Translations under genes and position numbers: made by a program
The notes under the pieces: model-generated
Databases searched by the model: none
Told to the model about the DNA's origin: nothing
What the model saw: only the letters and a program-made list of their open reading frames with translations
Assembly: GCF_014905555.1 (NCBI RefSeq)
Contig: NZ_BNGS01000001.1
Coordinates: 1,168,492-1,232,491, forward strand
DNA length: 64,000 nucleotides
DNA from: Streptomyces sp. Y2F8-2
GTDB taxonomy: Bacteria; Actinomycetota; Actinomycetes; Streptomycetales; Streptomycetaceae
Direction: 5' to 3'
Shown here: positions 8,528-16,873 of the stretch, in pieces
How the letters are laid out: each line of letters begins with the position of its first letter
Numbering within the stretch: position 1 is the stretch's first letter

Positions 8528-9919
8528 ATGCGCAGCACGAGCAGCACCATCCGGACACTGAGGTCCGCCAGGACCGCGGTCGCGGTCATCGCGGGAGCGC
8601 TGGCGCTCACGCTCACCGCGTGCGGCGGAAGCAACGACGACAAGGGCAGCAGCGACAAGAGCAGCGGAAGCACGCAGACCGGTGGCGCGACCGTCACCCT
8701 CCCCAAGCTGGACGGGCAGCATCTGGAGGTCGCCGCCGTCTGGACCGGCGGCGAGCAGAAGAACTTCAAGACGGTGCTCGCCGAGTTCCAGAAGCGCACC
8801 GGCGCCAAGGTCACCTTCGTGCCCGCCCAGGACCCGATCATCAACTTCCTCGGTTCGAAGATCGCCGGTGGTCAGCCGCCGGACGTCGCGCTGCTCCCCC
8901 AGCCCGGCGCCATCAAGCAGGCCGTCGACAGGAAGTGGGCCAAGCCGCTCGGCGCCGAGGCCCAGGCGGAGCTCGCCAAGAACTACTCGCAGGGCTGGCA
9001 GGACATCGGCAAGGTCGGCGGCAAGCAGTACGGCGTCTACTACAAGGCCGCCAACAAGTCCCTGATCTGGTACAACGCGAAGGTCTTCGAGGGGGCGAAC
9101 GGCCAGGAGCCCAAAACCTGGCAGGAACTGCTGACAGCGGCGCAGAACATCTACGACTCCGGTGTCACCCCGTTCTCCATCGGCGGCGCGGACGGCTGGA
9201 CCCTCACCGACTGGTTCGAGAACGTCTATCTCTCGCAGGCGGGCCCGGAGAAGTACGACCAGCTCGCCCAGCACAAGATCAAGTGGACGGACCCGTCCGT
9301 CACACAGGCCCTGACCACGCTCGCCCAGATCTGGGGCAAGAAGGACTACATCGCGGGCGGCCCGAACGGCGCCCTGCAGACCGAGTTCCCGGCCTCCGTC
9401 ACCCAGACCTTCACCGGCGGCGACCAGCCGAAGGCCGGCATGGTCTTCGAAGGCGACTTCGCCCAGGTCAACATCGGCGAGACCAAGGCGAAGATCGGCA
9501 CGGACGCGAAGGTGTTCCCCTTCCCGGCCGTGGGCGCCCAGGCGCCCGTGGTCACCGGCGGTGACGCGGCCGTCATCCTCAAGGACTCCAAGGCGGCCCA
9601 GGCGCTGGTCACCTTCCTGGCCTCGCCGGACGCGGCCTCCATCCAGGCGAAGCTCGGCGGCTACCTCTCGCCGAACAAGAACGTCCCGGACTCCGCGTAC
9701 CCGAACGCGGTCCAGCAGAAGATGGCCAAGGCGTTGCTCGCGGCCGGTGACAGCTTCCGCTTCGACATGTCGGACCAGGCCCCGCAGGCGTTCGGCGGCA
9801 CGCCCGGCAAGGGCGAGTGGAAGGACCTCCAGGACTTCCTGAAGAACCCGACGGACGTCGCGGGGACGCAGGCGAAGCTGGAGAAGGACGCGGCGGCGGC
9901 GTACGGGAGCGGGAGCTGA
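8528..9919 (+). CDS. Sugar ABC transporter substrate-binding lipoprotein
   Basis: 463-residue extracellular solute-binding protein of family 1 (CUT1 carbohydrate importers). A cationic N-terminus and hydrophobic helix end in the lipobox LTAC with lipid-modified Cys32, followed by a Gly/Ser/Lys-rich tether. The mature part shows the family pattern, including LDGQHLEVAAVWTGGEQKNF, FLGSKIAGGQPPDVALLPQPG and ALVTFLASPDAASI. It captures the sugar outside the cell and delivers it to the two permeases that follow. The ATG at 8528 is preceded by GGAG and starts a proper signal sequence. No ATPase gene is linked, so the system probably uses a shared ATPase such as MsiK, as other Streptomyces CUT1 importers do. 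The substrate cannot be named from sequence. Confidence 0.9.
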   Translation: MRSTSSTIRTLRSARTAVAVIAGALALTLTACGGSNDDKGSSDKSSGSTQTGGATVTLPKLDGQHLEVAAVWTGGEQKNFKTVLAEFQKRTGAKVTFVPAQDPIINFLGSKIAGGQPPDVALLPQPGAIKQAVDRKWAKPLGAEAQAELAKNYSQGWQDIGKVGGKQYGVYYKAANKSLIWYNAKVFEGANGQEPKTWQELLTAAQNIYDSGVTPFSIGGADGWTLTDWFENVYLSQAGPEKYDQLAQHKIKWTDPSVTQALTTLAQIWGKKDYIAGGPNGALQTEFPASVTQTFTGGDQPKAGMVFEGDFAQVNIGETKAKIGTDAKVFPFPAVGAQAPVVTGGDAAVILKDSKAAQALVTFLASPDAASIQAKLGGYLSPNKNVPDSAYPNAVQQKMAKALLAAGDSFRFDMSDQAPQAFGGTPGKGEWKDLQDFLKNPTDVAGTQAKLEKDAAAAYGSGS

Positions 9920-9926
9920 TCCGGCG

Positions 9927-11270
9927 ATGACGTCGGCCACGGCGGCAGGGGCCCCGCCGGCCCCTGCCGCACCCAAGAGTCGCAAGAGCGTGACCGGCAC
10001 CCGCAGGACCGTGGCAGCGCTGTTCCTGCTGCCCGCACTGGTGCTGCTCGGCGCGCTCGTGGTCTACCCGATCGGGTACTCGGTGATCCGCAGCTTCCTC
10101 GACCGCTCCGGTGACTCCTTCGCTGGATTCGACAACTACAAAGCCCTCTTCACGGATGACGGCATCCGCACCGCGCTGAAGAACAACATCATCTGGGTGG
10201 TGTTCGCGCCGACGGTGTCGACCGCGCTGGGGCTCATCTTCGCGGTGCTCACCGAACGGGTGCGCTGGGGTACGGCGTTCAAGCTGGTCGTCTTCATGCC
10301 GATGGCGATCTCGATGCTCGCGGCCGGGATCATCTTCCGGCTGGTGTACGACCAGGACCCGGACAAAGGCGTCGCGAACGCGGTGTGGGTGGGCATCCAC
10401 GACACGTTCGCCCCGTCGTCGGCCTTCCCCAAGGCGCACCCCGGCCGCGAGTCGCCTTTGAAGCCGGACCAGGGCGGCTTCATCACCAGGACGACCGTGC
10501 ACACGGGCGAGTCGGTCGCGCTCCCGCTGGTCGGTGTCGCGCCCGACCAGATGCCGAAGAGCGCGAAGCGGGCGGTGCGGGCCGAGGCCGAGCCGGGGAA
10601 GATCACCGGAACGGCCTGGCAGGACTTCACTCGCGGCAGGGGCGTGGGGAAGCTCGGCGCGGTGGACCCCTCCGAGCAGGGTTACGCGGGCATGCGGATC
10701 GAGGCGGTGAAGAACGGCAGGGTCGTCGCCTCCACCAAGGCGGCGGGCGACGGCACGTTCACGCTGCCCGCAGCCGCGGACGGAGCACAACTGCGCCTCC
10801 CCGCGAGCAACTTCACAGAGCCGTACAACGGCGTCGACTGGCTCGGCCCGGCGCTCGTCACCCCGGCGGTCATCGGGGCGTACGTGTGGATGTGGGCCGG
10901 TTTCGCGATGGTGCTGATCGCGGCGGGGCTCGCGGGCGTTCCGCGGGAGCTGCTGGAGGCGGCGCGCGTGGACGGCGCGAACGAGTGGCAGGTGTTCCGC
11001 CGGGTCACCGTGCCGCTGCTGGCGCCCGTGCTGGCGGTGGTCACCGTCACGCTGATGATCAACGTGCTGAAGATCTTCGACCTGGTCTTCATCATCCCGC
11101 CGGGCTCCTCGCAGGACGACGCCGACGTCCTGGCCCTGGAGCTGTACCGCAAGGGCTTCTCGGAGGACCAGCCGGGCGTCGCGAGCGCGATCGCGGTGTT
11201 CCTGCTGCTGCTCGTCATCCCGGTGATGCTGTTCAACATCCGTCGGCTGAGGCGGGAGGTACGGCGATGA
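9927..11270 (+). CDS. Sugar ABC transporter permease with ~150-residue extracellular insert
   Basis: MalF-type CUT1 permease of 447 residues, against the usual ~300. Core helices lie near 30-55, 88-110, 118-141, 308-336, 362-390 and 416-437. The ATPase-contacting EAA loop reads EAARVDGA (344-351). The extra length is a hydrophilic insert at ~155-300, between core helices 3 and 4 and so outside the membrane. Its end (GMRIEAVKNGRVV..GDGTFTLP) resembles a small beta-sandwich of the carboxypeptidase-regulatory or SdrD-B kind. The start lies 7 nt after the binding-protein stop, with GGGAG overlapping that stop. The gene overlaps the next permease by 4 nt (ATGA). Confidence 0.9.
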   Translation: MTSATAAGAPPAPAAPKSRKSVTGTRRTVAALFLLPALVLLGALVVYPIGYSVIRSFLDRSGDSFAGFDNYKALFTDDGIRTALKNNIIWVVFAPTVSTALGLIFAVLTERVRWGTAFKLVVFMPMAISMLAAGIIFRLVYDQDPDKGVANAVWVGIHDTFAPSSAFPKAHPGRESPLKPDQGGFITRTTVHTGESVALPLVGVAPDQMPKSAKRAVRAEAEPGKITGTAWQDFTRGRGVGKLGAVDPSEQGYAGMRIEAVKNGRVVASTKAAGDGTFTLPAAADGAQLRLPASNFTEPYNGVDWLGPALVTPAVIGAYVWMWAGFAMVLIAAGLAGVPRELLEAARVDGANEWQVFRRVTVPLLAPVLAVVTVTLMINVLKIFDLVFIIPPGSSQDDADVLALELYRKGFSEDQPGVASAIAVFLLLLVIPVMLFNIRRLRREVRR

Positions 11271-12175
11271 CCACGCAGGTCCAACGCCTGACCAAGGCGT
11301 CCCCGGTCACCGTCGTCAAGGCCAGGCGGTCCCTCGGGGCGCGGATCGCGGAGGGCGTCGGCGGGGGACTGCTGCGCGTCTTCCTCATCCTCGTCGGGCT
11401 GTTCTGGCTGGTGCCGACGATCGGTCTGCTGCTCGCCTCGCTGCGCAGGCCGGAGGACATGAACGCCTCCGGCTGGTGGACCGTCTTCAGCAAGCCCTCG
11501 CAACTGACGTTCGACAGCTACCAGAAGCTGCTGGAGAACAGCGACATCACCAACTCCCTGCTGAACACGGTCCTGATCACCGTCCCGGCGACGATCCTGG
11601 TCGTCGTCATCGGCTCCCTCGCGGGCTACGCCTTCGCCTGGATGGAGTTCCCGGGCCGCGACTGGTGGTTCCTGGGCGTGGTCGGCCTGCTGGTCGTGCC
11701 CGTACAGGTGGCTCTGATCCCGATCGCCGAACTGTTCGGCAAGATCGGCTTGTTCGGCACGGTGCTCGGAGTGATCCTCTTCCACACCGGCTTCGGCCTG
11801 CCCTTCGCGGTCTTCCTGCTGCGGAACTTCTTCGCGGAGATCCCCCGGGAACTGCTGGAGGCGGCCCGTCTGGACGGCGCCGGCGAGCTGCGGCTGTTCG
11901 CCCGGGTCGTGATGCCGCTCGGCGGCCCGGCGATCGCGAGCCTCGGCATCTTCCAGTTCCTGTGGGTGTGGAACGACATGCTGGTCGCGCTGGTGTTCAC
12001 CAAGTCGGGCACGCAGCCGATCACGGTCGCGCTGCAGACACAGGTCCGCCAGTTCGGCAACAACATCGACGTCCTGGCACCCGGCGCGTTCATCTCGATG
12101 GTGATCCCGCTGGCCGTGTTCTTCGCCTTCCAGCGGCAGTTCGTGTCCGGCGTCATGGCGGGCGCCGTCAAGTAG
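11267..12175 (+). CDS. Sugar ABC transporter permease (MalG-type)
   Basis: 302-residue CUT1 inner-membrane permease with six predicted helices and the EAA loop EAARLDGAGELRLFARVVMPLGGP. It pairs with the preceding permease to form the channel. Its ATG overlaps the upstream stop (ATGA), indicating translational coupling. The C-terminus FFAFQRQFVSGVMAGAVK is typical of the family (QRxFxxGxxxGAVK). It is the last gene of the operon; a hairpin follows. Confidence 0.93.
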   Translation: MTTQVQRLTKASPVTVVKARRSLGARIAEGVGGGLLRVFLILVGLFWLVPTIGLLLASLRRPEDMNASGWWTVFSKPSQLTFDSYQKLLENSDITNSLLNTVLITVPATILVVVIGSLAGYAFAWMEFPGRDWWFLGVVGLLVVPVQVALIPIAELFGKIGLFGTVLGVILFHTGFGLPFAVFLLRNFFAEIPRELLEAARLDGAGELRLFARVVMPLGGPAIASLGIFQFLWVWNDMLVALVFTKSGTQPITVALQTQVRQFGNNIDVLAPGAFISMVIPLAVFFAFQRQFVSGVMAGAVK

Positions 12176-12198
12176 GGCGATGCGTACGGCGGTTCGTG

Positions 12199-12224
12199 GG
12201 GTGGACCGGCAGCACGGTCCACCC
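12199..12224 (+). terminator. Hairpin after sugar ABC operon
   Basis: GGGTGGACCG and CGGTCCACCC form a perfect 10-bp stem with a 6-base loop, 23 bp after the last permease stop. There is no clear T-run, as is common in high-GC actinomycetes. Confidence 0.6.
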
Positions 12225-12342
12225 TTCGCCGTTCACCGGGGGTTTTCCGCGGCGGTCCCCCACATGCCGCACGACGCGTAACCAAACCACTCCATCGGAC
12301 GTTTTCGGGCAGGTTGTCCGCGCCGACCCCCATGGATGCCCT

Positions 12343-14598
12343 TTGCCCAGGTTCAGTGTCATCGTCCCCGCGTACAAGGTTCAGGCGTACCTGGAGGAAT
12401 GCCTCACATCCGTGCTGGAGCAGTCGTTCACCGACGTCGAGGTGATCGCCGTCGACGACAGCTCGCCCGACGCCTGCGGGGCGATCATCGACGAGTTCGC
12501 CGCCCGTGACACCCGCGTCCGCCCCCTGCACCTGCCCCGCAACGTGGGCCCCGGGCCCGCCCGCAACGCGGGCCTGAAGGAGGCGAGGGGCGACTACCTG
12601 CTCTTCCTGGACGGCGACGACACCCTGACCCCGCACGCGCTGAGGGACATCGCCGACCGTCTGAAGGAGACCTCCGACCCGGACGTCCTGGTGTTCGACC
12701 ACGCCCGCACGTACTGGACCGGGAAGACCGTCCGCAACCAGCTCGCCGGCCTGCTCACCGAACGGGGCCCGGCCCCCTTCCGCCTGGACGACCGCCCCGG
12801 TGTGCTGTCGCTGCCGACGGTGGCGTGGAACAAGGCGTACCGCCGGGAGTTCGTCGAGCGGCAGGGCTTCGCCTTCCCGCCCGGCTGCTACGAGGACACG
12901 CCGTGGACGTTCCCGGTGCTGCTGACCGCCGAGACGATCGCCACCCTCGACCGGGTCTGCGTCCACTGGCGCCGACGCCGCAGGGGCGGCACCCTCGGCA
13001 CCACCAGCCGCGGGCACTTCGACGTCTTCGACCAGTACGACCGGGTCTTCGCGCACCTGGACGCGCACCCGGAGCTGGCCCGCTGGCGGCCGGTGCTGTT
13101 CCACCGCATGGCCGACCACCTGGCCGCGATCCTCGCCCGGCGCGGCCGGCTGCCGGGGACCTGCCGCGCCGAGTTCCTGCGCCTGGCCCGCGCCCACTAC
13201 CGCCGCCATCGCGTCCCGGGCGCCCCGTTCCGACTGCGCCACCTGCTGATCCGCTTCGGCAGTCATCGCACCCACCGCGTGCTGTCCCTGGCCTCCCGCC
13301 TCGCGCGCGCGGTCCGGCGCACGGTCGCCAGGTCGAGCCGCCGCCTGGCAGCCGCCGCCCTCCAGGCGCACTACCGCATCCAGCTCCGCCTGCCCCTGCG
13401 TGCCGACCGGGCCGTCTTCACCCGGGACGCGGGCGGCCGCTACGGCTGCAACCCGGCCGCCCTGGAGTCCGCGTTCCGCAACCTGGTCCCGCAGATCCGC
13501 ACCTCCTGGATCGCCCGCCCCGAGCACCACCACACCGTCCCGGTGGCCACCCGCCGGCTGCGGCCCGGCTCGGCCGCGTACTGGACGGCGCTGGCCCGGT
13601 CCAAGTACCTGGTCCACAACGCCGACTTCGACCCCCGCATGGTCAAGCGCCCGGGCCAGATCCTCGTCCAGACCCGGCAGGGCACCCCGCTCAAGCGCAT
13701 GGGTCTGGACCTCCAGGACCGTCCGGCCGCCGCCCGCGACACGGATTTCGCCCGGATGCTGCGCACCGCCGACACCTGGGACTACGTCGTCTCCGGCAAC
13801 CGCCACTCCACCCTCGTCTGGGAGCGCGTGTTCCCGTCCGGCTTCACCACGCTGGAGTACGGGCAGCCCCGCAACGACGTCTTCGCCCGGGCCACCTCCG
13901 CGGACGTGGCCCGGCTGCGGCAGACGTTCGGCATCCCCGAGGGCTCGGTGGCGATCCTGTACGCGCCGACGTACCGCGACTACCGCCGCGGCCACCGCCC
14001 CGGTCTCGACCCGGAGCGCCTGCTGCGCCGGCTCGGGCCGCGGTTCGTGCTGCTGACCCGCGCGCACCCCGCCTGCGGCGAGCCGCTGGCGCGGACAGTG
14101 AAAGGGCGGGTCATCGACGTCACCGGTCATCCGAGCGTGGAGTCGGTGTGCCTGGCCTCGGACGCCCTGGTCACCGACTTCTCCGCACTGATGTTCGACT
14201 ACGCCAATCTGGACCGGCCGATCATCGTGTACGCGGACGACTGGGAGGCGTACGAGGCGGCGCGCGGCACCTACTTCGACGTCCGCGCCTTCCCCCCGGG
14301 CCCGGTCGCCCACGACGAGGACGATCTGATCGACATCTTCGCGACGGGCCACTGGTGCGGCTCACGCTCGGAGCAGCGACGGGCCGCGTTCCGCAAGCGG
14401 TTCTGCCCGTACGACGACGGACGCGCCGCCGAGCGGATCGTGCGCCGGGTGGTGCTCGGGGAGAACGCCTGGCAGCCGGCGGTCGTACCGCTGTCACACC
14501 GGCACCCGGTCCCGTCCGCCGCCGCGGCGCTGCCGGCCCCGCCGCTCACCTCGGTCCCGGTGCCCGGCCACGGCCTGCCCGTCACCGAACGCCTCTGA
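12343..14598 (+). CDS. GT2 glycosyltransferase / TagF-like polyol-phosphate transferase fusion, copy 1
   Basis: 751 residues for a cell-wall polyol-phosphate polymer. The N-terminal GT2 domain (1-~250) is intact: FSVIVPAYKV, VDD (37-39), FLDGDD (87-92) and CYEDTPW with E184-D185. The C-terminal part (~370-740) belongs to the CDP-glycerol glycerophosphotransferase family: VKRPGQILVQ, YAPTYRD, RAHP (H575) and TDFSALMFDYANLDRP. The histidine of the usual HGTP motif is Gln446 (TRQGTPLK), so this half may be altered or inactive. The TTG start at 12343 is chosen by alignment with the two following paralogues, which begin MPRFS; its ribosome binding site is weak. It is the first of three tandem paralogues. 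Confidence 0.85.
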   Translation: MPRFSVIVPAYKVQAYLEECLTSVLEQSFTDVEVIAVDDSSPDACGAIIDEFAARDTRVRPLHLPRNVGPGPARNAGLKEARGDYLLFLDGDDTLTPHALRDIADRLKETSDPDVLVFDHARTYWTGKTVRNQLAGLLTERGPAPFRLDDRPGVLSLPTVAWNKAYRREFVERQGFAFPPGCYEDTPWTFPVLLTAETIATLDRVCVHWRRRRRGGTLGTTSRGHFDVFDQYDRVFAHLDAHPELARWRPVLFHRMADHLAAILARRGRLPGTCRAEFLRLARAHYRRHRVPGAPFRLRHLLIRFGSHRTHRVLSLASRLARAVRRTVARSSRRLAAAALQAHYRIQLRLPLRADRAVFTRDAGGRYGCNPAALESAFRNLVPQIRTSWIARPEHHHTVPVATRRLRPGSAAYWTALARSKYLVHNADFDPRMVKRPGQILVQTRQGTPLKRMGLDLQDRPAAARDTDFARMLRTADTWDYVVSGNRHSTLVWERVFPSGFTTLEYGQPRNDVFARATSADVARLRQTFGIPEGSVAILYAPTYRDYRRGHRPGLDPERLLRRLGPRFVLLTRAHPACGEPLARTVKGRVIDVTGHPSVESVCLASDALVTDFSALMFDYANLDRPIIVYADDWEAYEAARGTYFDVRAFPPGPVAHDEDDLIDIFATGHWCGSRSEQRRAAFRKRFCPYDDGRAAERIVRRVVLGENAWQPAVVPLSHRHPVPSAAAALPAPPLTSVPVPGHGLPVTERL

Positions 14599-14675
14599 TC
14601 CCCCGCTCTGACGCTGCCGCACACCCGACGCACCGGCCCCGTCGCAGAAAACCGGAGCACGAGAGAAAGAGCAGA

Positions 14676-16868
14676 ATGCCCCGCTTCAGCATCATCGTCC
14701 CCGCCTCCGGTGTCGCCGGCCGTCTGTCCCAGGCGCTGGACTCGGTCCTCGCCCAGTCCTTCGGCGACTTCGAACTGATCCCGGTCTGCGACGCGCCCGA
14801 CTCGCCCGCGGGGCTGGTCGCCGCCGCGTACGCCGAGCGGCACAGCAGGGTGGCCCCGCTCACCTCGCCGCCCTCCGGCGGCCCGGGCGTGGCCCGCACG
14901 GCCGGGACGGAGGTGGCCACGGGGACGTATCTGCTGTTCCTGGACGGCGCCGACGTCCTGCTGCCCGGCGCGCTGGCGGCGATCGATGCGCGTCTGAGGA
15001 CGACCGGCGACGTGGACGTCCTCTACTTCGCCCACGAGCGGGCGCACTGGTGGGACCCCGAGACCTCCACACCGCCGCTCGGCCGGGCGCCGGACGGGGC
15101 GTTCACCCCTGGGCAGGCGCCGGAGCTGACCGGGGTGGCCGTGCCGGTGTGGAGTACCGCCTACCGGCGGGCGTTCGTCACCGGGCACCGGCTCGCGTTT
15201 CCGGCCGGCCACTTCGCCGACGTCGGCTGGGGCGGACTGGTCACCCTCGCCGCCGAGCGCCTGGCGGTGCTGCGCACGGCGTGCGTACGGCATCTGGTGC
15301 GCCGGCAGGGCAGCGGGCCGCACCCCCCCGGCGAGCACCAGTTCGATCTGCTGGACCAGGTGGAGCGGGTGCTCGTACGGGCCGCCGAACTCGGTCTGCC
15401 CGCCGACCGGGCGCGACCGCTGTTCGAGCAGCTGTTCTCCGCGGTGCTGCGGACGGCCGCGCATGCGGAGCTGCTGCCCGCGCACCGCCGCCGGGCGTTC
15501 TTCCGGCGGGCGGGCCGTCTCCACCGACGCCACCGCCCGGCCGGGTTCCGGCCGCCGGCGGGGAGCCTCGGCGTACAGCACCGGCTGCTCGCGTCCGGCG
15601 CCTACGGCACGTTCCGGGCGCTGCGGGCCGCCAACCAGAGCGTGGCGAAGGCCGCCAGGAAGGCACCCCTGCCGCACCTGCCGCGCACCCGTGCCCGCTA
15701 CACACTCCAGCTGCACCGCCCGCTCGATGAGAACCTCGCCGTGTACTGCGCCTACTGGGGCCGCGGCTACGCCTGCAACCCGGCCGCGATCCACGCCCAG
15801 GCCCGCCGACTCGCCCCGCACATCCGCTCGGTGTTCCTGGTCGAGCCGGACGCGGTGGGCAGCGTGCCGAAGGACGTCGAGTACGCGGTGATCGGCTCCC
15901 GCGCCTACTGGGACGTGCTGGCCCGCGCCAAGTACCTGATCAACAACGCGAACTTCGCGGACGGCGTGGTCAAGCGCCCCGGCAGCGTGCACCTGCAGAC
16001 CCAGCACGGCACCCCGCTGAAGAAGATGGGCGTCGACCAGTCGCCCTACCCCGTGGTGGCGGCGTCCACCGGCAGCTTCGCCAAGCTGCTCGCACGCATG
16101 GACCGCTGGGACTACAACCTCTCCGCCAACCGGCACTCCACCGAGACGTGGGAGCGCGCGTTCCCGGGCTCGTACGAGACGCTGGAGTACGGCTATCCGC
16201 GCAACGACGTCTACTACACGGCGACCGCCGACGACGTCGCCCGCGTCCGCCGCGAACTCGGCGTCCCGGAGGGAAAGACGGCCGTCCTCTACGCGCCGAC
16301 GCACCGCGACCACAGCACCGGCTTCGCCGCGGGGCTCGACCTGGAGGCGTTCTGCGACGCGGTCGGCGACGACGTCGTGGTGCTGCTGCGCGCCCACTAC
16401 TTCTACGACCGGGGCGCCGCCCGGGCCGCGGGCCGCGTCATCGACGTCACCCGGCACCGCTCCTCGGAGGACGTCTGCCTGGCCGCCGACGCACTGATCA
16501 CCGACTACTCGTCGATCATGTTCGACTACGCCAACCTGGACCGCCCGATCGTCGTGTACGCCGACGACTGGGACGTGTACCGGGAGATCAGGGGCGTCTA
16601 CTTCGACCTGATGGAGGCACCGCCGGGCCGGGTGGTGCGCACCTCGGAGGAGCTCGCGGCCGTCTTCCGCGACGGCTCGTTCGCGGACGCGGAGGCCAGG
16701 GCCGTGCGCGCCGCCTTCCGGCAGCGTTTCTGCCAGTTCGACGACGGGCGCGCCGCCGAACGCGTCGTGCGCCGGGTGCTGCTGGGCGAGCCGCCGGCGT
16801 CGATCCCGCCCGTGATCCCGCTCGCCGAGCGCATCCCGGCCCCGGCCCCTGCCCTGGTTTGGAGCTGA
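14676..16868 (+). CDS. Degenerate GT2 / TagF-like polyol-phosphate transferase fusion, copy 2
   Basis: 730-residue paralogue of its neighbours. The N-terminal GT2 half keeps the fold (FSIIVPASGV) but has lost key residues. VDD has become VCD (37-39), the metal motif DGDD has become DGAD (A92), ARNAG has become ARTAG, and the ED motif has become A181-D182. The C-terminal transferase half is complete: KRPGSVHLQT, QHGTPLK with His444, YAPTHRD, RAHY with H574 and TDYSSIMFDYANLDRP. It is therefore probably the active polyol-phosphate transferase of the set, with a structural N-terminal domain. Start ATG at 14676, with the purine-rich GAGAGAAAGAG upstream. It lies 77 bp after copy 1 and 5 bp before copy 3. 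Confidence 0.86.
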   Translation: MPRFSIIVPASGVAGRLSQALDSVLAQSFGDFELIPVCDAPDSPAGLVAAAYAERHSRVAPLTSPPSGGPGVARTAGTEVATGTYLLFLDGADVLLPGALAAIDARLRTTGDVDVLYFAHERAHWWDPETSTPPLGRAPDGAFTPGQAPELTGVAVPVWSTAYRRAFVTGHRLAFPAGHFADVGWGGLVTLAAERLAVLRTACVRHLVRRQGSGPHPPGEHQFDLLDQVERVLVRAAELGLPADRARPLFEQLFSAVLRTAAHAELLPAHRRRAFFRRAGRLHRRHRPAGFRPPAGSLGVQHRLLASGAYGTFRALRAANQSVAKAARKAPLPHLPRTRARYTLQLHRPLDENLAVYCAYWGRGYACNPAAIHAQARRLAPHIRSVFLVEPDAVGSVPKDVEYAVIGSRAYWDVLARAKYLINNANFADGVVKRPGSVHLQTQHGTPLKKMGVDQSPYPVVAASTGSFAKLLARMDRWDYNLSANRHSTETWERAFPGSYETLEYGYPRNDVYYTATADDVARVRRELGVPEGKTAVLYAPTHRDHSTGFAAGLDLEAFCDAVGDDVVVLLRAHYFYDRGAARAAGRVIDVTRHRSSEDVCLAADALITDYSSIMFDYANLDRPIVVYADDWDVYREIRGVYFDLMEAPPGRVVRTSEELAAVFRDGSFADAEARAVRAAFRQRFCQFDDGRAAERVVRRVLLGEPPASIPPVIPLAERIPAPAPALVWS

Positions 16869-16873
16869 CCGCC

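Noticed and set aside
8341..12342. Search for an ABC ATPase gene in the sugar importer operon
   Set aside because: No Walker A plus ABC signature frame lies between or beside the three genes; a shared ATPase elsewhere is more likely.
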